Source: a virus
IMG/VR virus record: IMGVR_UViG_3300032523_001366
Coordinates: 1-64,000 of that record
Length of the DNA stretch: 64,000 nt
Reading direction: 5' to 3' (one strand)
Under the pieces are notes generated by a model. That model was given only the letters and a program-made list of their open reading frames with translations. It was not told the DNA's origin and did no database searches. How positions within the stretch are numbered: the first letter of the stretch is position 1; each line of letters begins with the position of its first letter. The position numbers and the translations under genes were made by a program. Of this stretch, positions 32,870-42,240 are shown in pieces.

Positions 32870-34399
32870 ATGGAAGTTAATTTCACTATAGGCAATTCCC
32901 TATTGCAGATCTCTTCACCCTCTGGTGACCTTCCTATAGATCTAAAGAAAAAGCTAGAAAGCAGACTATGCTATTCTCATGTCTCGTTCAATAACACAGG
33001 GGCCTTCAGAAGGCATCCAAGCTTCTCGTCCGAGGTTAGAATCGTGTTCAGGTATGATGCTAAAAACAACTTAGTGTGCCCCAGGGGATTTGCAAGCCGA
33101 CTAAAGAAAGAGCTGACTGACTCGGGTGTAAAAGTTAACATGTTTGATATAGATGCTGATTACCATAAGGGAGCAGCCTTCAACATCGACATAGACAGGA
33201 TGGCCAGAGTCCTTCAGCTTAGAGATAAGCAGGATGACTGCCTAGCAGCCCTGATGTCAAGCAGAGATGGCCTTATCGTAGCTCCTACGGGTTTTGGTAA
33301 GTCATTTATGTTCTCTGCCATATGCATGGCCTACCCTAACGCTAAGATTCATATCGTAACCCGAAGAGTTGATGTTATGAAGAGGCTGTACGGATCCCTA
33401 TCAAAGCTAATACCAACCATAGGCATGGTAGGTAGCGGAAGTAACAGATGGGGTAGGGTAACTGTAATAACAGCCGACAGCATGCACAAGATAAGTCACG
33501 CAGGAGAGCAGTGTGCTGATATTCTTTTATACGATGAAGCCCACGAAGCTGTAGCCGATTCGTATCAAGCTGAGCTAGGTAAGTATTTAAAGACTCGTAA
33601 GTTTGGATTTACAGCTTCCCCTGACGGTAGAATGGACGGGGCGCACTTCTTGCTAGAGGCTATATTTGGACCTAGAATATTTGAAATGTCATATGATCAA
33701 GCAGTCAAATCTGACCTAGTAGTGCCTATCAAGGTTGAATGGATACCAGTTGATTGCGTAAACCCTTGTGGGGATCTAAATGGTGTACCAAAGGAGAGGT
33801 GGGGCATATGGCGCAACGACGTCAGAAACTCAGCCATAGCTGAAAAGGCTAAGACATATGGAGATGACGAGCAGGTTCTGATAATGGTCAAGTCAGTAGA
33901 GCACGCAGTTTACCTTAAGCAATTTCTTCCTGACTATAAGCTGTGCTATGACAGCATGGATCCTCCAGACTACCAAAGGTACATAAAGAAGGGCCTACTA
34001 ACCGAACTTGATGAACCCTTAATGGTGCCGGCTAGACGTGAGAGTATGCGGGTTAAGTTTGAAAGAGGAGAGCTCAAGAAGGTTATAAGCACAGATGTGT
34101 GGAGCACCGGAGTAGACTTCGCACAGCTATCAGTCCTTATACGGGCTGACGCAAGAGCCAGCAAAATAGTAGACATACAAGCCCCCGGTAGGGTATCCAG
34201 AAAGCATGATCCCTCTAGCAAGAAGAGCGGACTTGTAATTGATTGCATGGACAACTTTGACTTCTCGTTTATGAACAGAAGCCGCAGCCGTAAGCTGTCT
34301 TACAAGAAGATGGGATGGGAAGAAGTAAGACCAAACACAAAAACTCCAATACAACCATCAGACTCCATAGAAATAATGGAAGAGGCATTTGATGAATGA
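32870..34399 (+). CDS. UvsW-like SF2 helicase
   Basis: 509 residues from ATG 32870 (GAAAGGTATATAC upstream); an in-frame ATG at 32801 has no binding site. Motif I APTGFGKS (138-145), motif II DEAH (222-225), motif III FTASPDGR, and motif VI QAPGRVSRK near the C-terminus. This layout fits T4 UvsW-type branch-migrating DNA helicases that resolve recombination intermediates and R-loops. The 183-base gap before it has no clear gene. Confidence 0.9.
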   Translation: MEVNFTIGNSLLQISSPSGDLPIDLKKKLESRLCYSHVSFNNTGAFRRHPSFSSEVRIVFRYDAKNNLVCPRGFASRLKKELTDSGVKVNMFDIDADYHKGAAFNIDIDRMARVLQLRDKQDDCLAALMSSRDGLIVAPTGFGKSFMFSAICMAYPNAKIHIVTRRVDVMKRLYGSLSKLIPTIGMVGSGSNRWGRVTVITADSMHKISHAGEQCADILLYDEAHEAVADSYQAELGKYLKTRKFGFTASPDGRMDGAHFLLEAIFGPRIFEMSYDQAVKSDLVVPIKVEWIPVDCVNPCGDLNGVPKERWGIWRNDVRNSAIAEKAKTYGDDEQVLIMVKSVEHAVYLKQFLPDYKLCYDSMDPPDYQRYIKKGLLTELDEPLMVPARRESMRVKFERGELKKVISTDVWSTGVDFAQLSVLIRADARASKIVDIQAPGRVSRKHDPSSKKSGLVIDCMDNFDFSFMNRSRSRKLSYKKMGWEEVRPNTKTPIQPSDSIEIMEEAFDE

Positions 34400-35093
34400 A
34401 GACATGGAGATGAGAAGCCTTGAGGCCAGAAGACTGTACTGCGCTTTTATGACCAAGCATATGCAGCGCACAAGAGGTTCTTCCTTTGAGTACGGGCGCA
34501 GGGTTTTACCTCATTACGATGGTACCTCTACTGAAAGGCCTAAGCACGGTAAGGCTATAGTGCACAAAAGCGGTAGAGACTATAAGCCAGTGTGGCCTAA
34601 AATAGCTAAGTCTGCTCTTGATAGCTCGCTAACAATACTGGAGCTCATAAGATCCCAGTTTGATGCAGCTGTAGGAGGACCTCCTTCGGCTAACTCTTGC
34701 CACGGGGCCAGAGCCGTAAGGGTTGCTATAGCCCGAAGGGAATCCGCCTTACAAGAGAGCGCCAACTTATTTAACTCATTCAAGAAGACAGTAGATGTTG
34801 ATCTTACAACTATGCATAAGCTCCTTTCTTCAAAAGAGTCTGTAGTAGATGTAGTTCTTTTAAGTAAGGTGCCAGCCATATGTAAAGTTAATATACTTAT
34901 GATGATGCAGCTTGAGGATTATGTACCGCCAGATTTGCTTTTAGAGGCGTCTGAAGAGTACATGCTCCAGCCGGATGTGTACGACTTAGCGTGGGGAGGG
35001 GCTTTGCATAGCTCGTTCTTGGATAAGGCAACTAAACACATACAATTCAAAAGAATTGAATTTGGAATTAGAACAGATAAGGTAGTTCTGTAA
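34392..35093 (+). CDS. Unknown 233-aa protein
   Basis: 233 residues from ATG 34392, overlapping the helicase stop; GGAAGAGG upstream. Basic N-terminus and helical remainder. Placed directly before the replicative helicase, where a helicase loader often sits, but no loader motif is visible. Function unknown. Confidence 0.72.
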   Translation: MNEDMEMRSLEARRLYCAFMTKHMQRTRGSSFEYGRRVLPHYDGTSTERPKHGKAIVHKSGRDYKPVWPKIAKSALDSSLTILELIRSQFDAAVGGPPSANSCHGARAVRVAIARRESALQESANLFNSFKKTVDVDLTTMHKLLSSKESVVDVVLLSKVPAICKVNILMMMQLEDYVPPDLLLEASEEYMLQPDVYDLAWGGALHSSFLDKATKHIQFKRIEFGIRTDKVVL

Positions 35094-35105
35094 CACGGAG
35101 GTGGA

Positions 35106-36764
35106 ATGTATAAGCTAGATAAAAATAGCCTATCAAGAGAATCCTCTTATAGGCTAGATGTCGACTCCATAGATTTTATGGTAAGGCACTATTCGAATGA
35201 TGACGACCTAGTTTCGGAATGCTCTTCCCTCTTTAAAGATAACTACTTCTCAGAGGATGAAAAGCATTACATGATAGCGGTTAAGTGTATAAGGCTTTAT
35301 AGGGTGGACTTCGGTGACCGCCCTAATCAAGAAGCCCTAAGACTTATGGTAAGTGATAATGATATGGTCCGAAGTGGGTATGTTATGGGAAACCAGATAC
35401 CTCTTAAAGACGCCTGCATGGATCTAGTAAAGGCTGTAGGATCTTTTACAAGCGAAGAGATCATAAAGAACAGGAATACCTGTAGGAGCCTTATAAAAAG
35501 GTTTTTGATAGAGCGCGGTTTTCACGATGCCATCTACAACAATGTAGCCGGAATAAACTCATCTCAGAGTGTTATAAAAGAACCATCCAAGTTCGTTGAA
35601 GACATAACAAACGTATTAGGCGAGATACAGTCTGTAGAGTCCTCTGCAGTGTATAGCGTCATGCCAGATGTCTGGAAACCAAACATTATTGTAGGAGACT
35701 CTATAGGTATGCCTTACTTTGATATTTTTATGACGGGAGGGGTTAGAGCTGGAGACGTCTACGGAGTACTGGGAGGATTCGGCAGCGGTAAGACGTGGAT
35801 GGGTATAAATATAATCACAAGCTTCTGTAGAATAGAAAACTACAAAAAAATAAAAGCAAGGATGAGCGGCCTAGAGTACAAACCTAAGATAGGTGTTTTA
35901 TTACACTATGAGGATAGCCTTGATAGCATGCGGTTTAGGTTATTAGCCAGTATGGCTGAGATGCCCATGAAGCACGTTATGAATCATGTCATCAGTGGTG
36001 ACCCTCTATCGACTCGGTCTAGCTATAGGGACTACGAACTAAAGAGATATGCTGGAATATCTGATAGCTCCGTAAAGCGCCCTGAGTCTGAAAGGTTTGC
36101 GGATGCAAAGACAATTCTATCCGAGCATTGCCGAATCATATCCCTAAACGGCGAGAATCAACAGCATAAGGGTAAAGGCTACATAGACGAGATTACAGCG
36201 CAGCTAAATGCCTGCCTGAAGTCTTCCGGCGCGGACCTAGGAACATTTGTAATGGATTACGCTAAGTTGTGTGCCGAAAGGCATGCTACTGGCACTAAGG
36301 ACGGCTACCAGAACTTGAGACACTACATACGAGCTATTCCTGAAAAAATATCTCTAGAGGTGTGTAATAAGTTTAAGTGCCACGCCTTTATACTTCAGCA
36401 GCTTAGTGGCGCCTCCACTAAGACTAGGCCGGGTATGCCGATACACCACTCAGAGGCATCTGAGTGTAAAGACTTTGCAGAAAACTGCCATAGAGTATTT
36501 TGTCTAGGCAATAAGCATCCTCAAAGCGGTGTTCAGCGGTTTGACGCGTCTAAGCGAAGAAACGATGAGTTCACATCAAAGAACCACGCTATAGTTAGGT
36601 TTAACGGGGATACATGTAACTACGAAGTGGATACTGAATGGGAGGTGGATGAACACTCTGGATTTGTACCTGCAGGTATAGCAGGTGCAGCTATGGGTGT
36701 TGCTCCTACCAGAAAGCCTTCAACAACAAGCTTATCGTCACTCGAAGAAGATGACGGTATATGA
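35106..36764 (+). CDS. DnaB-like replicative helicase
   Basis: 552 residues after ACGGAGGTGGA. A DnaB/RecA-type ATPase core: Walker A GGFGSGKT (223-230), a Walker B-like strand FVMDYAKL, and a later QQLSG segment typical of DnaB H3. The N-terminal 200 residues are helical, as in DnaB. With the primase directly downstream it would unwind DNA at the phage fork. A degenerate palindrome (35751, two mismatches overlapping the coding of the Walker A approach) is present. Confidence 0.85.
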   Translation: MYKLDKNSLSRESSYRLDVDSIDFMVRHYSNDDDLVSECSSLFKDNYFSEDEKHYMIAVKCIRLYRVDFGDRPNQEALRLMVSDNDMVRSGYVMGNQIPLKDACMDLVKAVGSFTSEEIIKNRNTCRSLIKRFLIERGFHDAIYNNVAGINSSQSVIKEPSKFVEDITNVLGEIQSVESSAVYSVMPDVWKPNIIVGDSIGMPYFDIFMTGGVRAGDVYGVLGGFGSGKTWMGINIITSFCRIENYKKIKARMSGLEYKPKIGVLLHYEDSLDSMRFRLLASMAEMPMKHVMNHVISGDPLSTRSSYRDYELKRYAGISDSSVKRPESERFADAKTILSEHCRIISLNGENQQHKGKGYIDEITAQLNACLKSSGADLGTFVMDYAKLCAERHATGTKDGYQNLRHYIRAIPEKISLEVCNKFKCHAFILQQLSGASTKTRPGMPIHHSEASECKDFAENCHRVFCLGNKHPQSGVQRFDASKRRNDEFTSKNHAIVRFNGDTCNYEVDTEWEVDEHSGFVPAGIAGAAMGVAPTRKPSTTSLSSLEEDDGI

Positions 36765-36779
36765 TAGGAAAGGATGTTT

Positions 36780-37838
36780 ATGAACATGACAGACGAAAGC
36801 GAAGTTTTATGCCCGGAGCTTTACTATAAACTAAAGAAACTATTTAATAAGGTTCTTGTATCCAATAAAGGCGTCGCTATGGTCGAGAGGACCGCTAGCG
36901 ACGGCTCCTCTTCGCTTTTAGTAAGCGGAGAGCACTATAGGGTATGTTGCCCGTGGTGTAACGATAGCAGGTTTCGCTTGTACATAAACCATAGGTGGTT
37001 TGAAAACCGTTTCATGGCTAGCTGCTTTAACGAGACAGCTTGTACAAAGGGCGAGGCAGGCAGAAGCCGACTAGACCAGCTTCACGTATGGCTATTTGGA
37101 ACTACAGCTAAGATGTCGCTACCAGTAAGGCAGGTAAAGCTGTCAGATTCTGAAGCTGCTCACTTGCTGGAGTTTAAGCCTCCGCAAGGATGCGTAGCTT
37201 TATCGGACCTGTCTGATGACCATGAGGCTCTAGTTTACCTCAGGGGCAGAGGCTATGACACTAAGAGGCTAGAGAGGTATCTAGGCTTAGGCTGGATAAC
37301 TGATCAAGGCATTCCAGCTCTAAGAGACAGAATATATATCCCCATATACCAAGGGGCAAAGTTAATGGGGTACCAAGCTAGGGTAGCCGGCACGGGCAAA
37401 CTAAAGACTCGTCAGAAGTATATAAATCCTATCGGAATGCGTAAGTCGACTCTTCTGTACAACCTAGACAACGCAATTAACCAAGGCTGTCTAGTTGTAT
37501 GCGAAGGACCGGCGGATGTTTGGTCTGTAGGCCCTGCAGGCATAGCAATCTTTGGCAGTGATTGCAGTCATAGTCAACTGTCCTCCATAGGTAAGCACTT
37601 TAACGGTAAGCCTATAGCTATAGCTTTAGATGCTGATGCCAGTGATAAGGCTAACCAGTTAGTAGCTAAGATACAGCAGATAGTTCCTAGGTCACTTGTA
37701 GTAAAAATAGAAATGGAGGGTGACGAAGATCCAGGAACTCTTAGATTAGAGTTATGGAGACGTTTCCACAATAAAATCTCAGCCAGTGGTATGGAAATAC
37801 CAAAGGTAATAATGGAGTGGCCCCCAAGCTATGAGTGA
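36780..37838 (+). CDS. Zinc-TOPRIM DNA primase
   Basis: 352 residues from ATG 36780 (GGAAAGGATGTTT upstream; ATG 36774 is too close to the binding site). N-terminal zinc finger with CCPWC (56-60) and a later Cys pair, then a TOPRIM domain with VVCEGPADVW (catalytic Glu) and IALDADAS (Asp-x-Asp). This is the T7 gp4-primase/DnaG type of primase without its helicase domain, which is the separate upstream protein. The palindrome variant at 37756 is inside it. Overlaps the polymerase start by eight bases. Confidence 0.9.
   Translation: MNMTDESEVLCPELYYKLKKLFNKVLVSNKGVAMVERTASDGSSSLLVSGEHYRVCCPWCNDSRFRLYINHRWFENRFMASCFNETACTKGEAGRSRLDQLHVWLFGTTAKMSLPVRQVKLSDSEAAHLLEFKPPQGCVALSDLSDDHEALVYLRGRGYDTKRLERYLGLGWITDQGIPALRDRIYIPIYQGAKLMGYQARVAGTGKLKTRQKYINPIGMRKSTLLYNLDNAINQGCLVVCEGPADVWSVGPAGIAIFGSDCSHSQLSSIGKHFNGKPIAIALDADASDKANQLVAKIQQIVPRSLVVKIEMEGDEDPGTLRLELWRRFHNKISASGMEIPKVIMEWPPSYE
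37756..37767. repeat. Dispersed palindrome variant GGAGACGTTTCC
   Basis: One mismatch, flanked by T and A, in the primase gene at the second codon phase (TGG AGA CGT TTC CAC). Confidence 0.7.
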
Positions 37839-40800
37839 TAAATTAGACCTATCAAAGCACTGCACGTTTGAGAACTTCGTGCTGCTAATAGAAAAAGCTG
37901 GCCCTCTACTAGAGTGGCCTTTTGTTTTTCCAAGCGAGAATATGCACCTGTTTAACAAGATGGGTCCGGACTTCTTTCAGCTAGCTAAGCTTTTATCTGG
38001 CTCCGAGGATAAGGTAATATTAGATGCATACTCTGACTTCTTATACTTTAGAGCTTTATACGATAGTAACTTCATGCTTCCCGTAAGGTTTAACGGGCAC
38101 ATGCTCGAAGCTAGGACCGTCCCAGGTAGTGGATGGATGCCTAACTGCAGAGTAGGACCGTTTAGACAGTACAAGTATATGGTAGTAGGAAAGGCTCCCA
38201 CTGATGAAGACATATACCTAGGCAAGGTCACGTTTGGTCAAGGTGCTGAGCTTCTGTGGGAGTATCTTTCTGATCATGAGTTTACTAAGTCAGACTTCTA
38301 TCTTACTTATGTTGTGAAGCATAAGACTTTAGACCCGTCTTCGAATGGTATTAAGTCTGTATGGATAAATAATTGCTCTCCCATACTAAAGCTAGAGATG
38401 ATGCTAGCTAAGCCTGACTTCATACTCCTTACCGGGGATGAAGCATTAAAGGCAGTAGTTGGCAGAGATAAGAAACTATCAGATGCTGTAGGTAAGGTAT
38501 TTGATGTACCTATACAGTGCCCGGATGGATCTATTCATATTGCAAAAGCTATTGCAGCTGTAAGTCCTGCCTATGTAATGAGATACCCTGAGCACTCCGA
38601 AAGGCTTAGGTCATCTATAGCTCACTTCTCCGCCCTGTGCAAAGGAGAAGAGTTTCTGTCTAACGAGACAGACATACAGCACTTTGAGATAAGGACCAGC
38701 GATGAGCTCACTGTAATAAGAGACGAGATACTAAAAGATAGATCTCCAGTTATAGCCATAGACCTAGAGTGGCATGGAGATTGGCCGACTGAGAAGAATG
38801 CATACGTCAGAACCTTGCAGTTGTCCTGGAGGCCAAAGTTTGCTTGTAGCATAGTTGTGAATAAAGCTGGCGGAGGCCTAGAGTTTGATAGCACCTGCAG
38901 AGCCCCCTCTAGAGGTATGGATAACCTAAGGCATCTACTTAACTCTATATTCTTTCCCGAGGACGGAAGAAAGGTAAGAATAGTAGGACACTATCTTACA
39001 GCCGATCTTCCTTGGCTAAAGTCATTAGGAGTAGATCTATCTACTCTGTTCATGGCACCTGATGATGATGACTTTGAAGCAATAAAGACTAAGGCTGATG
39101 CTGATGCTTTTAAGTTTGGGTTTGAGAAGACTAAGTACGAAGGAGGCTTTGACACCCTTCTAGCAGCACACTCAGTAAACGAGACTGACATATTCAACTT
39201 GGAGGAGCAGGCCGTAAGGTACTGCAACGTACCAAGATGGGAAGGTCCGCTTATTGAATGGCGAAAGAAGTATTGCAAGGATAAAGGCATAAAGGATTCA
39301 GCCTTAGGTGGTTATGGCGATTGCCCTGACGAAGTACTCATACCGTATGGTTGCTACGATGCTGACGTAACTAGAAGGTTATTTGATTACTATAATGGAG
39401 ACGCCTCCACTATAGGTAAGTTAGATAAAGATAGGTACGGCAATAACTGTAGGGTTCCTTTCTGGACTTCTATGAGAGCATATCCAGGCTTTATAGAGAT
39501 GAGGCAGAAGGGAATATGTATAGATGAAGCTAGAGTTAGAGAGCTCACAGAATTATACGAGGCCCTACACGAAAGCTTGTCAGCTAAGCTTAAGACTATG
39601 CTCAGATGGCCAGACTTTAATGCCTCAAGCACCTTTCACAAGCGGGAGCTCCTATTCGGAGAGCGCCTGTCCGGTAAGAGGGATGCCGATGGTAATCCAG
39701 TAAGGCAGCGCCCTGATGACGCTGTGTGCCTGCATCTTGTGCCCTATAAGAGTACAGGATCTGGATCTAAAGGAAAGCTGTGGGCAGAGCTAGTCGCCAG
39801 GGGTACAGAGAATATGTACTCGCCCGGCACTGACAAAGAGTCGCTTACTATATTAAGTGATGGAAACATGGTCATATCTACGCTTAGGGATGTAAGAGCA
39901 TTACATTACCTTAAGACTACTGTGCTCAGATCTCCTGAGTGCGATAAGGACGGCATAGAGGTAGTGGACGATGATGGAGATCAGGTCTACGAGAAGGGTC
40001 TGTTATCTTATGTAAACTCTGACAATAGAGTTCGCTCTATGTTTAGTCAGGCTAAAGAAACAGGTAGAGCTTCGTCTTCTAGACCTAATATGCAAAACTT
40101 AGGAAAGACCATAGAGGACAGATATAAAGCTATCTTCTCGGCTCATGGCCCTAGTCTTTCTCTAGAGTACTCTTATCCGCTTAGATCTGCGATAAGTGCT
40201 AAGGCTGGTCACGTTCTGGTAGAGGCAGATTATACCGGAGCTGAGCTGGCTATCATGGCTTGGCAGTCAGGCGATAAGAATATGATAGATCATGTTCGTC
40301 GGGCTAATCTCCCTGAGAGTGATCCCGACTACTATGACATTCACAGTAACGTAGCTGTGAGTACGTTTAAGTTGTCATGTGCACCCACTAAGAAAGGACT
40401 AAAGGATGCAGGTAAGGCAGGTCTAAGGACTGCAGCTAAGGCTGTGGTGTTTGGATATGCTTATGGTCAAGGAGCTGACTCTACTGCAAGAAAAGCTAAG
40501 CAAGAAGGAGTGGACATCTCCGTAAAGGAAGCTCAGGATCTAATTAACGGCTTGGTAGCCATGTATCCAGGATTACCAGCTTACTTTCAAGAGTGCAGGT
40601 CTAGGGTTAAAGACCCAGGCTGGATCTGTAACTCATTTGGAAGGTTTAGAAGGTTCTCGCCTTCTAAAGACAGGGCTGTAGTCGCTGAGTACGAGAGACA
40701 GAGCATGAATTTCCCTATTCAATCTTGCGTAGCGGACGTTATGTCTAGGGCATTAGATCATATACACTCATACAGAGACAGCGCACCCTTAGGTATGACA

Positions 40801-41067
40801 TACGACATCATACTACAGGTTCATGATGCTGTTATTCTTGAAGTGCCGTATGCTTGTGTGCCATGGGTAGTGGACGAAGTTCTTCCAGTATGTATGGTAG
40901 ATAAGGTAGGTATATATTCTTGTAAGTTAGATGGTTCTATTAGAGAAGAAAACTGTGGTCCTTTTCATTTGGGCATAGCGACAGAAGTATTTACCAAGTG
41001 GTCGATACCGCTTACTCAAGAGGACTGCAAAGTTATGGGCATACCCGAAAGGTTTGCCCAGCATTAG
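37831..41067 (+). CDS. Family A DNA polymerase with UDG-like N-terminal domain
   Basis: 1078 residues. Residues about 110-275 resemble the family 4 uracil-DNA-glycosylase-like module (VVGKAPTDEDIYLGKVTFGQ, LLTGDEALKAV) known at the N-terminus of Bacillus phage SPO1 DNA polymerase. A DEDD 3'-5' exonuclease follows (DLEW, Asp311, Glu313), then the polymerase: motif A EADYTGAEL (Asp800), motif B with Arg866, Lys870, Phe874 in RTAAKAVVFGYAYG, and motif C QVHDA (996-1000). Motif C normally ends in Glu; here it is Ala1000. This is the replicative polymerase of the phage. Confidence 0.95.
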   Translation: MSDKLDLSKHCTFENFVLLIEKAGPLLEWPFVFPSENMHLFNKMGPDFFQLAKLLSGSEDKVILDAYSDFLYFRALYDSNFMLPVRFNGHMLEARTVPGSGWMPNCRVGPFRQYKYMVVGKAPTDEDIYLGKVTFGQGAELLWEYLSDHEFTKSDFYLTYVVKHKTLDPSSNGIKSVWINNCSPILKLEMMLAKPDFILLTGDEALKAVVGRDKKLSDAVGKVFDVPIQCPDGSIHIAKAIAAVSPAYVMRYPEHSERLRSSIAHFSALCKGEEFLSNETDIQHFEIRTSDELTVIRDEILKDRSPVIAIDLEWHGDWPTEKNAYVRTLQLSWRPKFACSIVVNKAGGGLEFDSTCRAPSRGMDNLRHLLNSIFFPEDGRKVRIVGHYLTADLPWLKSLGVDLSTLFMAPDDDDFEAIKTKADADAFKFGFEKTKYEGGFDTLLAAHSVNETDIFNLEEQAVRYCNVPRWEGPLIEWRKKYCKDKGIKDSALGGYGDCPDEVLIPYGCYDADVTRRLFDYYNGDASTIGKLDKDRYGNNCRVPFWTSMRAYPGFIEMRQKGICIDEARVRELTELYEALHESLSAKLKTMLRWPDFNASSTFHKRELLFGERLSGKRDADGNPVRQRPDDAVCLHLVPYKSTGSGSKGKLWAELVARGTENMYSPGTDKESLTILSDGNMVISTLRDVRALHYLKTTVLRSPECDKDGIEVVDDDGDQVYEKGLLSYVNSDNRVRSMFSQAKETGRASSSRPNMQNLGKTIEDRYKAIFSAHGPSLSLEYSYPLRSAISAKAGHVLVEADYTGAELAIMAWQSGDKNMIDHVRRANLPESDPDYYDIHSNVAVSTFKLSCAPTKKGLKDAGKAGLRTAAKAVVFGYAYGQGADSTARKAKQEGVDISVKEAQDLINGLVAMYPGLPAYFQECRSRVKDPGWICNSFGRFRRFSPSKDRAVVAEYERQSMNFPIQSCVADVMSRALDHIHSYRDSAPLGMTYDIILQVHDAVILEVPYACVPWVVDEVLPVCMVDKVGIYSCKLDGSIREENCGPFHLGIATEVFTKWSIPLTQEDCKVMGIPERFAQH
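39397..39408. repeat. Dispersed palindrome variant GGAGACGCCTCC
   Basis: One mismatch (reverse complement of the GGAGGCGTCTCC form), in the polymerase gene, in phase with codons, flanked by T and A. Confidence 0.75.
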
Positions 41068-41076
41068 GAGTTTGAT

Positions 41077-41268
41077 ATGGCAGATAAAGTTCACAAAATA
41101 GTGCTGACTGACGGAACTACGGTTTCGGTAATTGAAACAGAAGGGTCTATATACTTAGAAGTTCACGACCAAGTTAGGGACAGTGACTTAATCAAAGACC
41201 CCCAGGCCAAAGGTAGATCACTTTTTAGCACATCTTATAAAATACATAAGACCGTTATCGCTAGCTAA
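41077..41268 (+). CDS. Unknown 63-aa protein
   Basis: 63 residues after TTAGGAGTTTGAT, nine bases from the polymerase stop. Strand-rich N-terminus (KIVLTDGTTVSVIETEGSIY). A hairpin follows. Function unknown. Confidence 0.7.
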   Translation: MADKVHKIVLTDGTTVSVIETEGSIYLEVHDQVRDSDLIKDPQAKGRSLFSTSYKIHKTVIAS

Positions 41269-41289
41269 AGTGTAGTTTTATTTAATCAC

Positions 41290-41313
41290 GATCCCTAAAG
41301 CAATTTAGGGATC
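41290..41313 (+). terminator. Hairpin with GCAA loop after replication block
   Basis: GATCCCTAAA pairs perfectly with TTTAGGGATC around a GNRA-type GCAA tetraloop, followed by ATATCTTT. Likely ends the transcript of the replication block. Confidence 0.7.
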
Positions 41314-41345
41314 ATATCTTTAACCAATTTAACTAGGAGATGAAT

Positions 41346-41897
41346 ATGTCCAGTCGTAAAATATTGAGCATTGTTTCCCCGCAGGAGGGGTGGGTAGCAA
41401 AGTTTAAACAAGAAGACGGTACGACAGTACGAAATCCAGTTATGGTTTGGGCAGTTGTCCAAGACGAGAAAGGCGAGGGTAACAGCCTTACCAGCTTTAG
41501 TGGTACGTCAGGGCCTGTTGACTCGCCAGGGGATACTTATATAGAGCCAGACAACGAGATGTCAAACTTTATTGGCTGGGAAAGGCTTGGCTATGACGCT
41601 GCGGCTAGTGCAGCAACAAACGCCGAACTTATGCTGAGCCACTTGATGTCTCATAGTCCGATATTAGGCAAACCAGTTTTTCCTACTTTAAATGTTACAC
41701 CAAAAACTAGAAGACGCATTGAACGGTACTTTAAAGGGACACGCCTTTCAGAATTTGTTCAGTTTAGCGCTGACGATATACGCATGTGGAGAGATACTGG
41801 CGAACGTACTGTTGAAGAAATACGTTTCGAATTACAAAAGCTAGGACTGCACTTAAGGGGAGACCGGCTTTGCAGTACCACTGAGGAGGAGTCATGA
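41346..41897 (+). CDS. Protein with RNA-polymerase alpha-CTD-like domain
   Basis: 183 residues from ATG 41346 (AGGAGATGAAT upstream). Residues about 113-176 follow the pattern of the C-terminal domain of bacterial RNA polymerase alpha: LNVTPKTRRRIERYF as the first helix-hairpin-helix (like LSVRxxNCLKRAN), then LSEFVQFSADDIRMWRDTGE and RTVEEIRFELQKLGLHL (like EEDLLKxRNFGxKSLxEIKExLxELGLxL). That domain contacts UP-element DNA, sigma and activators. The N-terminal 110 residues are unrelated to alpha. A phage copy could compete with or replace host alpha-CTD contacts. Confidence 0.7.
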   Translation: MSSRKILSIVSPQEGWVAKFKQEDGTTVRNPVMVWAVVQDEKGEGNSLTSFSGTSGPVDSPGDTYIEPDNEMSNFIGWERLGYDAAASAATNAELMLSHLMSHSPILGKPVFPTLNVTPKTRRRIERYFKGTRLSEFVQFSADDIRMWRDTGERTVEEIRFELQKLGLHLRGDRLCSTTEEES

Positions 41898-42226
41898 CCG
41901 CCGAACAAAAGGATAGAGTGTTAGCTGAGCAGCCTAAGATGGATGTTAGACCTGCTCTTCGCTCTAGTAATAATACAGAGTGCTCGTGCTGTAAAGACAT
42001 TATAACCCATGACAGAGTACTAAAAACGGCTCGTTACCACGTTTTATGCCTTGCATGCTACCGCGAACTACGCTCAGGCAAGATTGTAAATCAGAACATA
42101 TCGTTCTTCGGTGGTAGGTCTGACTACAACTGGGAAAATTACGAGAACGAAATGAGCGGAGCCCAATCAAACGCTATAAGAGCTATGGAAGGGCCTGATG
42201 GTATTTTTGATGATTTTTTCAATTAA
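41894..42226 (+). CDS. Two-CxxC zinc-finger-like protein, 110 aa
   Basis: 110 residues, ATG overlapping the previous TGA (ATGA) with GAGGAG upstream. CSCCKDII and CLACYREL provide two Cys pairs about 20 residues apart, a treble-clef/zinc-ribbon-like arrangement. Coupled to the alpha-CTD-like gene, so a partner in the same regulatory function is plausible. Confidence 0.65.
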   Translation: MTAEQKDRVLAEQPKMDVRPALRSSNNTECSCCKDIITHDRVLKTARYHVLCLACYRELRSGKIVNQNISFFGGRSDYNWENYENEMSGAQSNAIRAMEGPDGIFDDFFN

Positions 42227-42240
42227 AAAGGAGAAGTAAA

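Noticed and set aside
35751-35762. GGAGACGTCTAC as another copy of the dispersed palindrome
   Set aside because: The symmetry is broken at one end and the flanking T/A pair is missing, so it is noted only as a degenerate form.
36402-36422. 8-bp perfect hairpin in the helicase gene (CTTAGTGG/CCACTAAG)
   Set aside because: It is isolated, unlike the dense clusters, and compatible with chance.
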